64,000 nt of DNA from Mycetocola_B reblochoni (GCF_003667525.1 NZ_RCUW01000013.1:7850-71849), one strand, 5' to 3'. Positions 44,965-53,989 are shown, numbered from the stretch's first letter. Made by a program: numbers and translations. The notes: generated from the sequence alone by a model not told the origin.

Positions 44965-45970
44965 CGCACCCGGCGCACGGGCGGCGGTGCTTTTGTTCGG
45001 TGCCGTGCTGCTCGTGCTGCTGGCCGCGGGCAGCCTGTTCGTCGGTGCGGGCGACGTCGCGCCCGACCGCGTGCTCCCCGCCGCCCTGGGCGGAGGGACG
45101 GGCGACACGGCCACGATCGTCCGTGAGATGCGCCTGCCCCGCACACTCAACGCCCTGCTGGTCGGCGCGGCGCTCGGGGTCGCCGGTGCCGTCATGCAGG
45201 CGCTGATCGGCAACCCCCTCGCCGATCCGGGACTGCTCGGCGTCAACGCGGGGGCGGGTCTCGCCGTCGTCATCGCCGTCGGCGTCGTCGGACTGAGCAG
45301 CGCCGACGCGTACATCGGCTTCGCACTGCTCGGCGCCCTCGTCGTCTCGCTGTTCGTGTACGCGCTCTCGCTCACCGTCGGACGGGGGTCGCCGTTCACG
45401 ATCGTGCTCGCCGGCGTCGCCGTGACGGCCGTCCTCACCGGGGTGTCCACGGCGCTCGCCGTGCTCGACTCTGCCCGCTTCAACGCACTGCGCGGCTGGA
45501 TGTCCGGCGACGTGGCCGCGCGCGAGCTCGACGCGATCGGCACGGGCGCGCTGGTGATCGTGCTCGGCGTCGTCGTGGCGTTCGCCGTCGCCCGACCGCT
45601 CGGTCAGCTCGCGCTCGGCGACGACGGGGCACGCGGCATCGGCGTCCGAGTCGGGCGGACGCGGCTGGGCGCAGCCATCGCGGTGATGCTGCTGGCGGGA
45701 GGGGCGACGGCGCTCGGCGGGCCCATCCTTTTCATCGGGCTCATGGTGCCGCACCTGGCGCGTGCGCTCGTCGGGCACAGGCTCGGCTGGGCGCTGGCGT
45801 ACAGCGCCGTGGCCGGGGCGGCCCTGCTGCTGCTCGCGGACGTCATCGGCAGGGTGGTCATCCCGCCGGGCGAGGCGCCGGCGGGTCTGATCACGGCGGT
45901 CATCGGAGCACCCGCCCTGGTCGCCCTGGCCCGCGGGGCCACCGGTCGCGGCGTGGGGGCCGTGCGATGA
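44954..45970 (+). CDS. FecCD-family iron-siderophore permease (first subunit)
   Basis: This 338-residue protein has about ten membrane helices and the family markers REMRLPRTLNALLVGAALGVAGAVMQALIGNPLADPGLLGVNAGAG near the N-terminus and GGPILFIGLMVPHLARALVGH near the C-terminus. The latter is the loop that docks the ATPase. It is the BtuC/FepD-like half of a type II importer and overlaps its neighbours on both sides. Confidence 0.93.
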   Translation: MRGDAPGARAAVLLFGAVLLVLLAAGSLFVGAGDVAPDRVLPAALGGGTGDTATIVREMRLPRTLNALLVGAALGVAGAVMQALIGNPLADPGLLGVNAGAGLAVVIAVGVVGLSSADAYIGFALLGALVVSLFVYALSLTVGRGSPFTIVLAGVAVTAVLTGVSTALAVLDSARFNALRGWMSGDVAARELDAIGTGALVIVLGVVVAFAVARPLGQLALGDDGARGIGVRVGRTRLGAAIAVMLLAGGATALGGPILFIGLMVPHLARALVGHRLGWALAYSAVAGAALLLLADVIGRVVIPPGEAPAGLITAVIGAPALVALARGATGRGVGAVR

Positions 45971-47016
45971 CGGGTCCATCGCTCGTCGACTTCGGCCGGG
46001 CGCGGCGTGTGCTCAGGGTCGGCCCGACGTCGACGGTGGTGAACACCCGGACGGTCGTGCTCGTCGTCGTCACGCTCCTCGGCGGTGCCGCCGCCTTCAA
46101 GCTGTCCGTGTCGCTCGGCCGGTACCCCGTCCCCCTCGACCAGGTCGCCGACATCCTCGGCGGCGGCGACCACGGCTTCAGCAACCGCGTGGTGCTCGAG
46201 TGGCGGCTGCCCCGCGCGCTGGCCGGGATCGTCTACGGTGCGGGGCTCGGTGTCGCGGGGGCCATCGTCCAGTCGGTCACGCGCAATCCCCTGGGCAGCC
46301 CGGACGTGGTCGGCATCGGCGCGGGCGCGTACACGGGCGCGCTGCTGGCCTCGATGACGCTGGGCGGGTCGTGGGCGGTCACGGCCGCCGCGCTCGCCGG
46401 GGGCATCGGCACCGCCGTGATCGTCTTCGCGCTGTCCTCGGGCTCCGGCCTGTCCGGGACCCGGTTCATCGTCGTCGGGATCGCCGTCGCCTCCGCCCTC
46501 ACCGCGGTCAACTCGATACTCGTGCTGCGGATGAGTACGCGCGCCGCCACCACCGTGAGCATCTGGGGGCAGGGCACGCTCGTCGACGTGTCGGCGGCCG
46601 AGCTCGTCCCCTCGGCCGCCGCGGTCCTGCTCCTCGCCGTGCTTGCCGGCGTGCGGGGCCCCGCGATGCGTCAGCTGGAGCTCGGGGACGGCGCGGCGGC
46701 GTCCACGGGCGTCTCCGTCGGCCGCTCCCGGGTGCTGCTGCTCTCGATCGCGGTGCTGCTCACAGCCGTGATCACCAGCGTGACGGGACCCATCGCCTTC
46801 ATCGCGCTCGTCGCCCCCCAGCTCGCACGCCTGCTCACCGGCGGAGGGGGGACGGGCCTGCTCGGCTCGGCCGCCGCGGGGGCCCTGCTGCTGGCCGCGT
46901 CGGACGTCGCCGCCGCCCACCTCTTCCCGATGTCGTTGCCGGTCGGCGTGGTCACCGCCGTCCTCGGCGGCGGCTATCTGCTCGCGCTCGTCCTCAGGGA
47001 GGCCAGACGACCATGA
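45967..47016 (+). CDS. FecCD-family iron-siderophore permease (second subunit)
   Basis: This 349-residue paralogue of the previous gene has EWRLPRALAGIVYGAGLGVAGAIVQSVTRNPLGSPDVVGIGAGAY and TGPIAFIALVAPQLARLLTGG. It forms the heterodimeric FepDG-like channel with its neighbour. Start overlap is ATGA, and it overlaps the ATPase gene by four bases. Confidence 0.93.
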   Translation: MTGPSLVDFGRARRVLRVGPTSTVVNTRTVVLVVVTLLGGAAAFKLSVSLGRYPVPLDQVADILGGGDHGFSNRVVLEWRLPRALAGIVYGAGLGVAGAIVQSVTRNPLGSPDVVGIGAGAYTGALLASMTLGGSWAVTAAALAGGIGTAVIVFALSSGSGLSGTRFIVVGIAVASALTAVNSILVLRMSTRAATTVSIWGQGTLVDVSAAELVPSAAAVLLLAVLAGVRGPAMRQLELGDGAAASTGVSVGRSRVLLLSIAVLLTAVITSVTGPIAFIALVAPQLARLLTGGGGTGLLGSAAAGALLLAASDVAAAHLFPMSLPVGVVTAVLGGGYLLALVLREARRP

Positions 47017-47828
47017 TCGAACTGCGCGACGTCACCGTCGGATACGGAGGGACCAGGGTGAGCTCGGGGCTCGACCTCGTCGTCCCCGAGGGCTCGGTGA
47101 CGATGATCGTCGGGCCCAATGGCGGGGGCAAGTCGACCGCCCTGCGGACGCTCGCGCGCCTGCTGCGACCGAGCAGCGGGGCCGTGCTGCTCGACGGGGC
47201 CGACATTCGCGGGATGCGGACGACGGAGCTCGCCACGCGGCTCGGGCTGCTCGCGCAGCAGTCGCCGGTTCCCGAGGGCATCCGCGTCGCCGAGCTCGTT
47301 GCCCGTGGGCGCTATCCCCACCAGGGGCCGTTGCGACGATGGAGCCGGGACGACGCCGCAGCCGTCGCCGAGGCGATGGAGATCACCGGGGTCGCGGAGC
47401 TGTCGGCCGAGCCCGTCGACCGGCTCTCCGGCGGGCAGAGACAGCGCGTCTGGATCGCAATGGTCCTCGCGCAGCAGACCCCGCTCCTCCTGCTCGACGA
47501 GCCGACCACCTTCCTCGACCTCGCCCACCAGCTGGAGGTCCTCGAGCTGTGCCGCGCTCTCGCCGCCGAGCGCGGCCGGACCGTCGTGGCCGTCGTCCAC
47601 GACCTCGCCCAGGCTGCGCGTTTCGCCACGCATCTCATCGTCATGCGTCAGGGAGCCGTCGTCGCCTCCGGTCCGCCCTCTGAGGTCGTCACTCCCCAGC
47701 TGATCCGTGACGTGTTCGGTGTCGAGGCGACCGTGGGCATCGACGCAGACAGCGGTGTGCCGACGGTCGTGGCGCTCCGCACGGTCCGACCGGGACGCCC
47801 CGTCGTCCTCGGCGACGACCGGGCCTGA
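47013..47828 (+). CDS. FepC-type iron-siderophore ABC ATPase
   Basis: This 271-residue ATPase has Walker A VGPNGGGKST, a Q-loop LGLLAQQSPVPEGI, the FepC-typical VAELVARGRYPHQGPLRRW, signature LSGGQRQRVWIAMVLAQ, Walker B LLLLDEPTTFLDLAHQ and the switch VVHDLAQAARFA. It drives the FecCD channel and ends the iron operon, followed by a hairpin. Confidence 0.94.
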   Translation: MIELRDVTVGYGGTRVSSGLDLVVPEGSVTMIVGPNGGGKSTALRTLARLLRPSSGAVLLDGADIRGMRTTELATRLGLLAQQSPVPEGIRVAELVARGRYPHQGPLRRWSRDDAAAVAEAMEITGVAELSAEPVDRLSGGQRQRVWIAMVLAQQTPLLLLDEPTTFLDLAHQLEVLELCRALAAERGRTVVAVVHDLAQAARFATHLIVMRQGAVVASGPPSEVVTPQLIRDVFGVEATVGIDADSGVPTVVALRTVRPGRPVVLGDDRA

Positions 47829-47884
47829 GCGGCGGCTCGTCCGGCGGGAGGACGGTCGCGATCCGCCGGGCCGACGACCGCCGC
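47829..47884 (+). terminator. Terminator after the iron operon
   Basis: Arms GCGGCGG/CCGCCGC are continued by CGTC/GACG and GGCGG/CCGCC with small bulges, forming a long stem immediately after the ATPase stop. Confidence 0.55.
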
Positions 47885-47908
47885 GGGCGCCGGGACGATC
47901 CTTGAGGC

Positions 47909-48676
47909 ATGACCCCTTCGATCCTCACCGCGCACCGTCTGCTCAAGAGCTACGATCGCGCACCAGCCCCCGCCCTCGACGAGGTGAGCATCCAGGTCGC
48001 CGCCGGCGAGTCCGTCGCGATCATGGGCCCGTCCGGCTCGGGGAAGACCACTCTCCTGCATGCCCTCGCCGGGATCGTCCCCGTCGACGCGGGGCAGGTC
48101 ACCTTCCACGGACCCACTGGCGCGGTCGAGGTGTCGTCCCTGTCAGAGTCGCGGCGCTCGGCGCTCCGGCGCGACCACTTCGGCTTCGTGTTCCAGCAGG
48201 GGCTCCTCATCCCTGAGCTCACCGCCGTCGAGAACGTCTCCCTCCCGCTGCTGCTCGCCGGATACCGTCGCCAGGACGCCGAGTCGCGCGCCGCGAGCTG
48301 GCTGGACGCGCTCGGACTCGCCGGGATGGGCGGGCGCCGCATCGGCGAGCTGTCCGGCGGCCAGGCCCAGCGCGTCGCGATCGCGCGCGCCCAGGTCACG
48401 GGCGCATCGATCGTGTTCGCCGACGAGCCGACCGGCGCGCTCGACAGCGCCACCTCCGTCGAGGTCCTCGATGCGCTTCTCGGCTCCACGGTGGGGCAGG
48501 GGCGCACGCTCGTCGTCGTCACCCACGACGAGGACGTCGCGGCCAGGTGCGCACGGATCGTGCGGCTGAGGGACGGGCGCATCCGTGACGACTCCGCTCC
48601 GCGCGGAGCGGCGGCGACCGGGGGGCCGCGGTTCGCCGGTGCGGGCTGGAGCGCGGACGAGGACGGCTCGCTCTGA
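47909..48676 (+). CDS. LolD/MacB-type ABC ATPase
   Basis: This 255-residue ATPase has MGPSGSGKTTLLHALAGI, FVFQQGLLIPELTAVENVSLPLLLAG (the LolD-type Q-loop region), LSGGQAQRVAIARAQV and IVFADEPTGALDSATS. The latter three mark the MacB/LolD/FtsE branch. It pairs with the FtsX-like permease that starts on the last base of its stop codon (TGATG). The pair probably handles peptide or lipid-targeting substrates, or resistance; nothing nearby defines the ligand. Confidence 0.92.
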   Translation: MTPSILTAHRLLKSYDRAPAPALDEVSIQVAAGESVAIMGPSGSGKTTLLHALAGIVPVDAGQVTFHGPTGAVEVSSLSESRRSALRRDHFGFVFQQGLLIPELTAVENVSLPLLLAGYRRQDAESRAASWLDALGLAGMGGRRIGELSGGQAQRVAIARAQVTGASIVFADEPTGALDSATSVEVLDALLGSTVGQGRTLVVVTHDEDVAARCARIVRLRDGRIRDDSAPRGAAATGGPRFAGAGWSADEDGSL

Positions 48677-50076
48677 TGACCGCGACGACCCCCGCACCCT
48701 CCGTCCCGGACATCCCCGCCCGCCTGCACCGGGGGCGTCCCCGCATCGCCGCCATCGCGTGGCGGCTGTCCCGCCCCGGCGGGCAGAGCGCCGCGGCCGT
48801 GGTCCTGCCCGTCGTCGCGTTCGCGATCACGACGGCCCTGCTGCTCACCGTCCTCGGCGGAACGATGATGTTCGTCCGCACCGGGCTCGGCGACCCCGAC
48901 CTCGCCGTCTACCCGATCCTCGCGGGCTTCGCCGTGGCACTGCTCGTCGTCCCCCTGGTCTCCCTCGGGGGCTCCGCCGCCCGGCTCAGCGCCAGGCGCA
49001 GGGACGACCGGCTCGCCACGCTGCGCCTGATCGGCGCGACGCCGGCCCAGGTCGCCCGCATCACGGTCCTCGAGGCGACCGCTTTCGCGCTCGCCGGAGC
49101 GCTCGTCGGCGCCGTGCTATACCTCGCGGCGACCCCTGCGGTCGGGCTCGTCCGATTCTTCGGCGAGCCGATCGGCGCCGGGTCCCTGTGGGTGGGGCTC
49201 GGGCCGCTCGGACTCGTCGTCGCGGGCGTCGTCCTCGTCGCGGCCGCCTCCGCCGCCCTGGGACTGCGCAGCGTCGTGATCAGCCCGCTCGGGGTGAGGA
49301 CGAAGGCGTCGGCACCGCGCATGCACTGGCTGAGGGCCGTCGTCGCCGTCGCCGTGGTGGCGGTCGTGGTCGTCGGGATGCAGAACCTCACGCTGTTCGG
49401 GCAGTTCGGCGGGATGCTGATGATGGTCGCCGCGATGCTCGTCGCCTTCGCCGTGGTCCTCGCCGTGCTGGGGCTGCTCGGCCCCTGGCTCATCGGCGTC
49501 GTCGCCCGCGCCCAGCTGCGGCGGGCGCGCACGGCCTCCGCGCTGATCGCCGCCCGCACCGTGCTGGAGTCGCCGAAGGCGCTGTGGCGCCAGGTCGGCG
49601 GCGTCGCGATGGCCTGCTTCGTCGCGGTGGTGGCTGGCAGCGGACTGGCGCTCGCCGGCGTCGCCGGCGGGGAGATGGAGGCGGAGCTCGTCGAGGACAT
49701 GCACACGGGCGTGTGGATCACCCTCGTCATGTCGTTCCTCATGGTCGCCTGCTCCGTCGGGGTGAACCAGGCTGCCCAGATCCTCGACCGCCGCGACCTC
49801 TACGTCGGGCTGGACCGGCTCGGCACCCCCCGCTCGGTCATGGAGGCCGCCCGCGTGCGCGGCATCGTCGGCCCGCTGCTGACGGTCGTCGTGAGCGCGG
49901 TGATCGCGGGAGGGCTGCTGGTGCTCCCGCTCCTCGGCATCGCGATCGTCGTCGCCCCGGCGACGATCCTCACGCTGCTGCTCGTCTTCGCCGTCGGGGT
50001 CGGGCTCGTCGTCGCCGGGCTCGTCGCGTCGCGCCCGGTGCTGTCCGCCGTGCTCGCCGCGCCGGAGCGCGTCTAG
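48676..50076 (+). CDS. FtsX/MacB-like ABC permease
   Basis: This 466-residue protein has about eight membrane helices and the FtsX-like signature LSARRRDDRLATLRLIGATPAQVARITVLEAT, the coupling region that meets the ATPase. A second, weaker copy occurs at YVGLDRLGTPRSVMEAARVRGIVGP. There is no large periplasmic MacB domain. It forms a transporter with the preceding ATPase. Confidence 0.88.
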   Translation: MTATTPAPSVPDIPARLHRGRPRIAAIAWRLSRPGGQSAAAVVLPVVAFAITTALLLTVLGGTMMFVRTGLGDPDLAVYPILAGFAVALLVVPLVSLGGSAARLSARRRDDRLATLRLIGATPAQVARITVLEATAFALAGALVGAVLYLAATPAVGLVRFFGEPIGAGSLWVGLGPLGLVVAGVVLVAAASAALGLRSVVISPLGVRTKASAPRMHWLRAVVAVAVVAVVVVGMQNLTLFGQFGGMLMMVAAMLVAFAVVLAVLGLLGPWLIGVVARAQLRRARTASALIAARTVLESPKALWRQVGGVAMACFVAVVAGSGLALAGVAGGEMEAELVEDMHTGVWITLVMSFLMVACSVGVNQAAQILDRRDLYVGLDRLGTPRSVMEAARVRGIVGPLLTVVVSAVIAGGLLVLPLLGIAIVVAPATILTLLLVFAVGVGLVVAGLVASRPVLSAVLAAPERV

Positions 50077-50133
50077 ACGCCGGCCCCGGCGCGGCGTCGT
50101 CCGCGTCGGGGGCGCCGCCCAGGCGGCGAGCGG

Positions 50134-50139
50134 TAGATT
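50134..50139 (+). promoter_or_regulatory. Candidate -10 element TAGATT for leaderless chorismate mutase gene
   Basis: TAGATT ends 6 bases before the ATG at 50146. Confidence 0.5.
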
Positions 50140-50145
50140 TGGGGC

Positions 50146-50457
50146 ATGGCACCCACCTCCGACGCCTCAGCCGAGCTGCTCAGCCTCCGCAAGAGCATCG
50201 ACAACATCGACGCCGCCCTCATCCATCTGCTCGCCGAGCGGTTCAAGTGCACGCAGACGGTGGGCAGGCTCAAGGCAGCCCACCAGCTGCCGGCGGCGGA
50301 CCCGGAGCGCGAGCGCAGGCAGATCGATCGGCTTCGCGGCATCGCCGAGGAGTCGGAGCTCGACCCGGCGTTCGCCGAGAAGTGGTTCAATTTCGTCGTC
50401 GCCGAGGTCATCCACCACCACGAGCGGATCGCCGGCGAGTCGGAGGGGACCCGCTGA
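50146..50457 (+). CDS. Chorismate mutase (AroQ type)
   Basis: This 103-residue all-helical protein rearranges chorismate to prephenate for Phe/Tyr synthesis. LRKSIDNIDAALIHLLAERFKCTQTVGRLKA carries the catalytic Arg and Lys pattern R..D..(I/L)..L..R, and DPERERRQIDRLRGIAEE completes helix 2. The size fits monofunctional actinobacterial mutases that bind DAHP synthase. It is coupled to the SDR by a TGATG overlap, an unusual partner. Confidence 0.88.
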   Translation: MAPTSDASAELLSLRKSIDNIDAALIHLLAERFKCTQTVGRLKAAHQLPAADPERERRQIDRLRGIAEESELDPAFAEKWFNFVVAEVIHHHERIAGESEGTR

Positions 50458-51386
50458 TGGCCGCACGTTCCCCCCGCGACATGACGATCGCCGTCACCGG
50501 GGCCAACGCGGGCATCGGGTTCTTCTCCGCCGCGCGTTTCGCCGCCGAGGGGGCCAGGGTGGTGCTGCTGTGCCGTGACCTGGGCAGGGCGCAGTCTGCC
50601 ACGCGCGCGATCCGTGCGCGGGTGCCGGGGGCGCGGCTCGACGTGATCCGGCTGGACACCTCCTCGCACGCCTCCGTCGTCGAGGCGGGCCAGGAGCTGG
50701 CGGAGCTGGACGGGCTCGACGTGCTGGTCAACAACGCGGGAGCCGTGCACGCCCCGCGCGAGCGGACCGCCACCGAGGACGGGCACGAGCTGATCCTCTC
50801 CACCAACGTGCTCGGGCCCGTGGCGCTGACCGCGCACGCGATGCCGGCACTGCGGCGCAGCCCCGCGGGCCGTGTGGTCTGGCTGGGCAGCCTGTCGACG
50901 CTGCTCGCGCCGTTCCGCCTCGACGACCTGGAGCTCGTCGACAACTACTCGGCGTGGCAGGCGTACGCGCAGTCGAAGATCGCGCTGAGCTCCATCGGCT
51001 TCGAACTGAACCGGCGCCTCGTCCGCGACGGCTCGTCCGTCCGGTCGCTTGTCGCGCACCCCGGCTATTCGATCGGCGGCCGGACCCCTCGGGTGCCGGG
51101 CGTGAACGAGCCGACCAGGATCAAGCGCTTCGGCGACAACCTCATCGCGTGGTTCACGCAGGGCAAGGACGCCGGGTCCGACCCGGTCGTCCGTGCGGCA
51201 CTCGACGGGTTGGCCCAGCCGGACCTCGACGCGGGAATCCCCGTGTTCTACGGCCCGGACGCGATCACCAAGGGCAGGGCGGTCAGGGCGAGGCCGGCGA
51301 CCGTGACCACCGATGAGCGCATCGCCGGTCAGCTCTGGAGTGCGCTGGGGCGCCTGACGGAGCTGCCGGAGACGTCCGCGCGCTGA
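50457..51386 (+). CDS. Short-chain dehydrogenase/reductase (retinol-dehydrogenase-like)
   Basis: This 309-residue enzyme has the Rossmann motif TGANAGIG (about 14-21), DVLVNNAG and a catalytic Tyr-Lys in YAQSKIALSS, with Ser in WLGSLSTL. LVAHPGYS replaces the usual PG motif of the RDH/WWOX-like group. It is probably NADP-dependent with unknown substrate. The start overlaps the chorismate mutase stop by one base. Confidence 0.9.
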   Translation: MAARSPRDMTIAVTGANAGIGFFSAARFAAEGARVVLLCRDLGRAQSATRAIRARVPGARLDVIRLDTSSHASVVEAGQELAELDGLDVLVNNAGAVHAPRERTATEDGHELILSTNVLGPVALTAHAMPALRRSPAGRVVWLGSLSTLLAPFRLDDLELVDNYSAWQAYAQSKIALSSIGFELNRRLVRDGSSVRSLVAHPGYSIGGRTPRVPGVNEPTRIKRFGDNLIAWFTQGKDAGSDPVVRAALDGLAQPDLDAGIPVFYGPDAITKGRAVRARPATVTTDERIAGQLWSALGRLTELPETSAR

Positions 51387-51458
51387 GCGGGGCTGCCGAG
51401 GGGGCGATACGCGTCGGCGCCGGCCGCTCGTGTTCCCGCACCGCCGCCGGCGTCCGCA

Positions 51459-53210
51459 TCAGGAGCAGGTGTCGGGTTCGGCCCCCGACTCGACGGCGTC
51501 GACCCACGCGTCCAGGTCGTCGAGCAGCGGCGACCCCGGCTCGATGACGCCCATGTGGCTGCGCCCGGGGTACTCGTGGGCCTCGACGGCGCGGTCCTCG
51601 GCGCACAGCGAGGCGGCGAGCGCACGCTGGGTGGCGATCGGGACGACCTCGTCGTCGATGCCCTGGCCGAGGAACAGCGGTGCGGGGACGATGCCGTCCG
51701 CGACGTTCTGGGCGAGCCGGTCGTGCGTCGGGCCGGTGTCGAGGTCGAGGCGGTACAGCGGCGCGTCCAGGCGGAGCGCCGTCCCGACGAGGACGGACAC
51801 GAGGGTCGGCGTCTCGATGACGCAGCGGCTCGCGAAGGCACGGACGATGCCGTGCCCCGCCGGGTGCACGGTCGCGTCGAGGGTGACGTCGGGGTACTCC
51901 GCGGCGTAGGGCACGAGCACGAGCGAGGTGACGACGGCGCTCAGCGCGCTGCCGCCGCCGCCCGTCACCCGCTGGGCCAGCGTCAGCGGGTCGGCCGCGG
52001 CGGAGAGCGCGGCGACGCCGGCGACGGTGAGCTCCGGCGCGTACTCCTCGGCGATCTGGCCGGCCCAGAGCGAGGCATGCCCGCCCTGCGAGTGGCCCCA
52101 GAGCCAGGTCCGCGTCGAGGCACCGACGGCGTCGATCCGGTTCACCGCCCTGACGGCGTCGAGGGTGGCCCTGCCCTCGCCCTCGCCGACGAGGTACGGG
52201 TAGCGGCCGGCTGTTCCCTGGCCGGGGTAGTCGGTCGCGACGACCGCCCAGCCGCGGGCGATGGCGCGGCCGATGCCGGGGACGGCCTCCTCGGTGAGCG
52301 CGTCCGTTCCGACGCTCGGACCGCAGGAGCGTGCGACGCCCGTCGTCCCGTGCTGCCAGGCGAGCACGGGCCGCGGGGCGACGGCGGCGGCCGAGGGATA
52401 GGCGACGACGGCGCTGGCGAGGGCGACGGAGCCGTCCGAGCGTGTGGTGACGTACAGGATGCGGTCGGCGACCGCGCCGGACGGGACCTCACCGTCGTAG
52501 GGGGCCGTGCGGAGCACCGCCCCCGGCTCGTCGGGGATCGGCTCGTCCCAGTGGTAGAAGTCGTCGACCCGGGCGGTGTCCGCGGTGAGGGCGAGCGATC
52601 CTGCGGCCGCCCCGCCGGAGACGAGGAGCGCCACCGAGGCGGCAATGATCCCGAGCGCGGCGCGTCCGCGGCGATGCGGGCGCCTCGGCGCGCCGTCGGG
52701 CGTGGCGCCCCTGATCGCCGTCCAGACCGTCCGCACCCCCGCCACAGCGATGCCGATGGCCGTCGCCGCACCGGCCGCGATCGTGGCGACGTCGGGCCAG
52801 ACGCCGCACAGCACGGCGGCGATCAGGCCGGCTGCCGCCCAGAGCGCGCCGGTCCAGCGCGTCCGGCCCCGTCGGCGCACGGCGGCGACGAGCAGACGGA
52901 CCGCGTTGGCGACGAGGGCGAGGGCAAGAGCGACGGGGAGCGCGACCGCCGCGCGGGGCAGACCCGCGACGATCCCGACCGCCAGGACGACGAGGACGAG
53001 GGCGGCGACGATCCGCACCGGTCGACGCGGACGGCCGGCGACGACGCGGACGGCGATGCCGATCAGCCCCACCGCGAGAAGCACCAGCAGCACGATCACG
53101 CTGGTCAGCGGCCGGACGACCAGCAGGACGCCGGTTGTGACGAGCGCGACGCCGATCAGGGCTGTGCAGACGCGGGCCGTCGTGCCGCGCGGCGGTGGGG
53201 GAGAGATCAC
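51459..53210 (-). CDS. Membrane-anchored secretory-lipase-like alpha/beta hydrolase
   Basis: This 583-residue protein has two parts. Residues 1-175 contain about six helices in DUF308/HdeD-like style (IGVALVTTGVLLVVRPLTSV, LLVLLAVGLIGIAVRVVAGR). After another helix (about 190-210) comes an extracellular hydrolase domain of the secretory-lipase (LIP, PF03583) type. It has VLAWQHGTTG (oxyanion), the nucleophile GHSQGG (Ser374), GQGIDDEVVPI (Asp) and YPGRSHMG (His). It probably cleaves esters at the outer face of the membrane. The fusion of a DUF308-like module to a lipase is unusual. Confidence 0.82.
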   Translation of the reverse strand: MISPPPPRGTTARVCTALIGVALVTTGVLLVVRPLTSVIVLLVLLAVGLIGIAVRVVAGRPRRPVRIVAALVLVVLAVGIVAGLPRAAVALPVALALALVANAVRLLVAAVRRRGRTRWTGALWAAAGLIAAVLCGVWPDVATIAAGAATAIGIAVAGVRTVWTAIRGATPDGAPRRPHRRGRAALGIIAASVALLVSGGAAAGSLALTADTARVDDFYHWDEPIPDEPGAVLRTAPYDGEVPSGAVADRILYVTTRSDGSVALASAVVAYPSAAAVAPRPVLAWQHGTTGVARSCGPSVGTDALTEEAVPGIGRAIARGWAVVATDYPGQGTAGRYPYLVGEGEGRATLDAVRAVNRIDAVGASTRTWLWGHSQGGHASLWAGQIAEEYAPELTVAGVAALSAAADPLTLAQRVTGGGGSALSAVVTSLVLVPYAAEYPDVTLDATVHPAGHGIVRAFASRCVIETPTLVSVLVGTALRLDAPLYRLDLDTGPTHDRLAQNVADGIVPAPLFLGQGIDDEVVPIATQRALAASLCAEDRAVEAHEYPGRSHMGVIEPGSPLLDDLDAWVDAVESGAEPDTCS

Positions 53211-53245
53211 CCGTCAAGGCTATCGGCGGCAGCGAGGCCGATCGC

Positions 53246-53989
53246 TCAGATGAGGCGGCGGAGCAGCTCCGTGGGACTCGTGCCCTCCGCGCGGGCGCGG
53301 GCGAGCAGTCGCTCGTGCTCGCGGGTGTCCAGCTCGAGAACGAGCTCGTGCGTCTGTGCCTCCGGCTCGTCGAAGTCGAACAGTGTGTCGTGGCCCCGGC
53401 TGTCCGCGGCCGGTGCCCCGTTCCTCCCGGGGCTATGGCCGGGCGCCCGGTCCTCGGCGGGTGCGGGGCCGTCGGCGTGCGCGGTGGTCGCTCCCGCGGC
53501 TGCTCCGGCCGAGAGGGCCGACCCTGCTGCGACGAATCCCGGACCGGTCGGCACCGCGGTTCCCCGTTGGTACGCCTCCGCTGCGGCTCGGGCGCGGACG
53601 TCGGCCGCCTCGTTCAGCGGGTGACCCGCGTGCCCCTTGACCCACTCGAAGCGGTAGCGGCGGCCCTGGATCGCGGCGTCGAGCTCCGCGAGCAGCTCAC
53701 GGTTGAGGACGGGCTTGCCGTCGGCCTTCCTCCACCCCTTGCGCTTCCAGCCGGGCATCCACTTGGTGACGGAGTTGATGACGTACTGGCTGTCGCACAG
53801 CACGAGCAGGTCGTCGTCGAGGTGTGCCGTCGCGCGGAACAGCTCGAGGACGGCCTGGAGCTCGCCGATGTTGTTCGTCCCGTGCGGCCATCCGCCGGCC
53901 GCCCAGTGCTCGTCGTCGACGTACCAGGCCCAGCCGGCGGGGCCGGGGTTGGAGAGGGCGGATCCGTCGGCTGCTGCGGTGATCGTCAC
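53246..53989 (-). CDS. rnhA: Ribonuclease HI with C-terminal ribbon-helix-helix-like extension
   Basis: The first 145 residues are RNase HI: Asp8 in AAADGSAL, Glu43 in NNIGELQAV, Asp66 in LVLCDSQYV and the His/Asp site VKGHAGHPLNEAAD. It cuts RNA in RNA-DNA hybrids. A Pro/Ala/Gly linker (about 150-210) then leads to a last block (about 213-247), THELVLELDTREHERLLARA followed by RAEGTSPTELLRRLI. This is one strand and two helices, like CopG/Arc DNA-binding domains. Usual bacterial RNase HI is about 155 residues. Confidence 0.88.
   Translation of the reverse strand: MTITAAADGSALSNPGPAGWAWYVDDEHWAAGGWPHGTNNIGELQAVLELFRATAHLDDDLLVLCDSQYVINSVTKWMPGWKRKGWRKADGKPVLNRELLAELDAAIQGRRYRFEWVKGHAGHPLNEAADVRARAAAEAYQRGTAVPTGPGFVAAGSALSAGAAAGATTAHADGPAPAEDRAPGHSPGRNGAPAADSRGHDTLFDFDEPEAQTHELVLELDTREHERLLARARAEGTSPTELLRRLI

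Noticed and set aside
41264..45543. Long minus-strand frames (623 and 785 residues) across the iron operon
   Set aside because: They mirror the two ABC half-transporters and show only low-complexity Arg/Asp/Gly composition.
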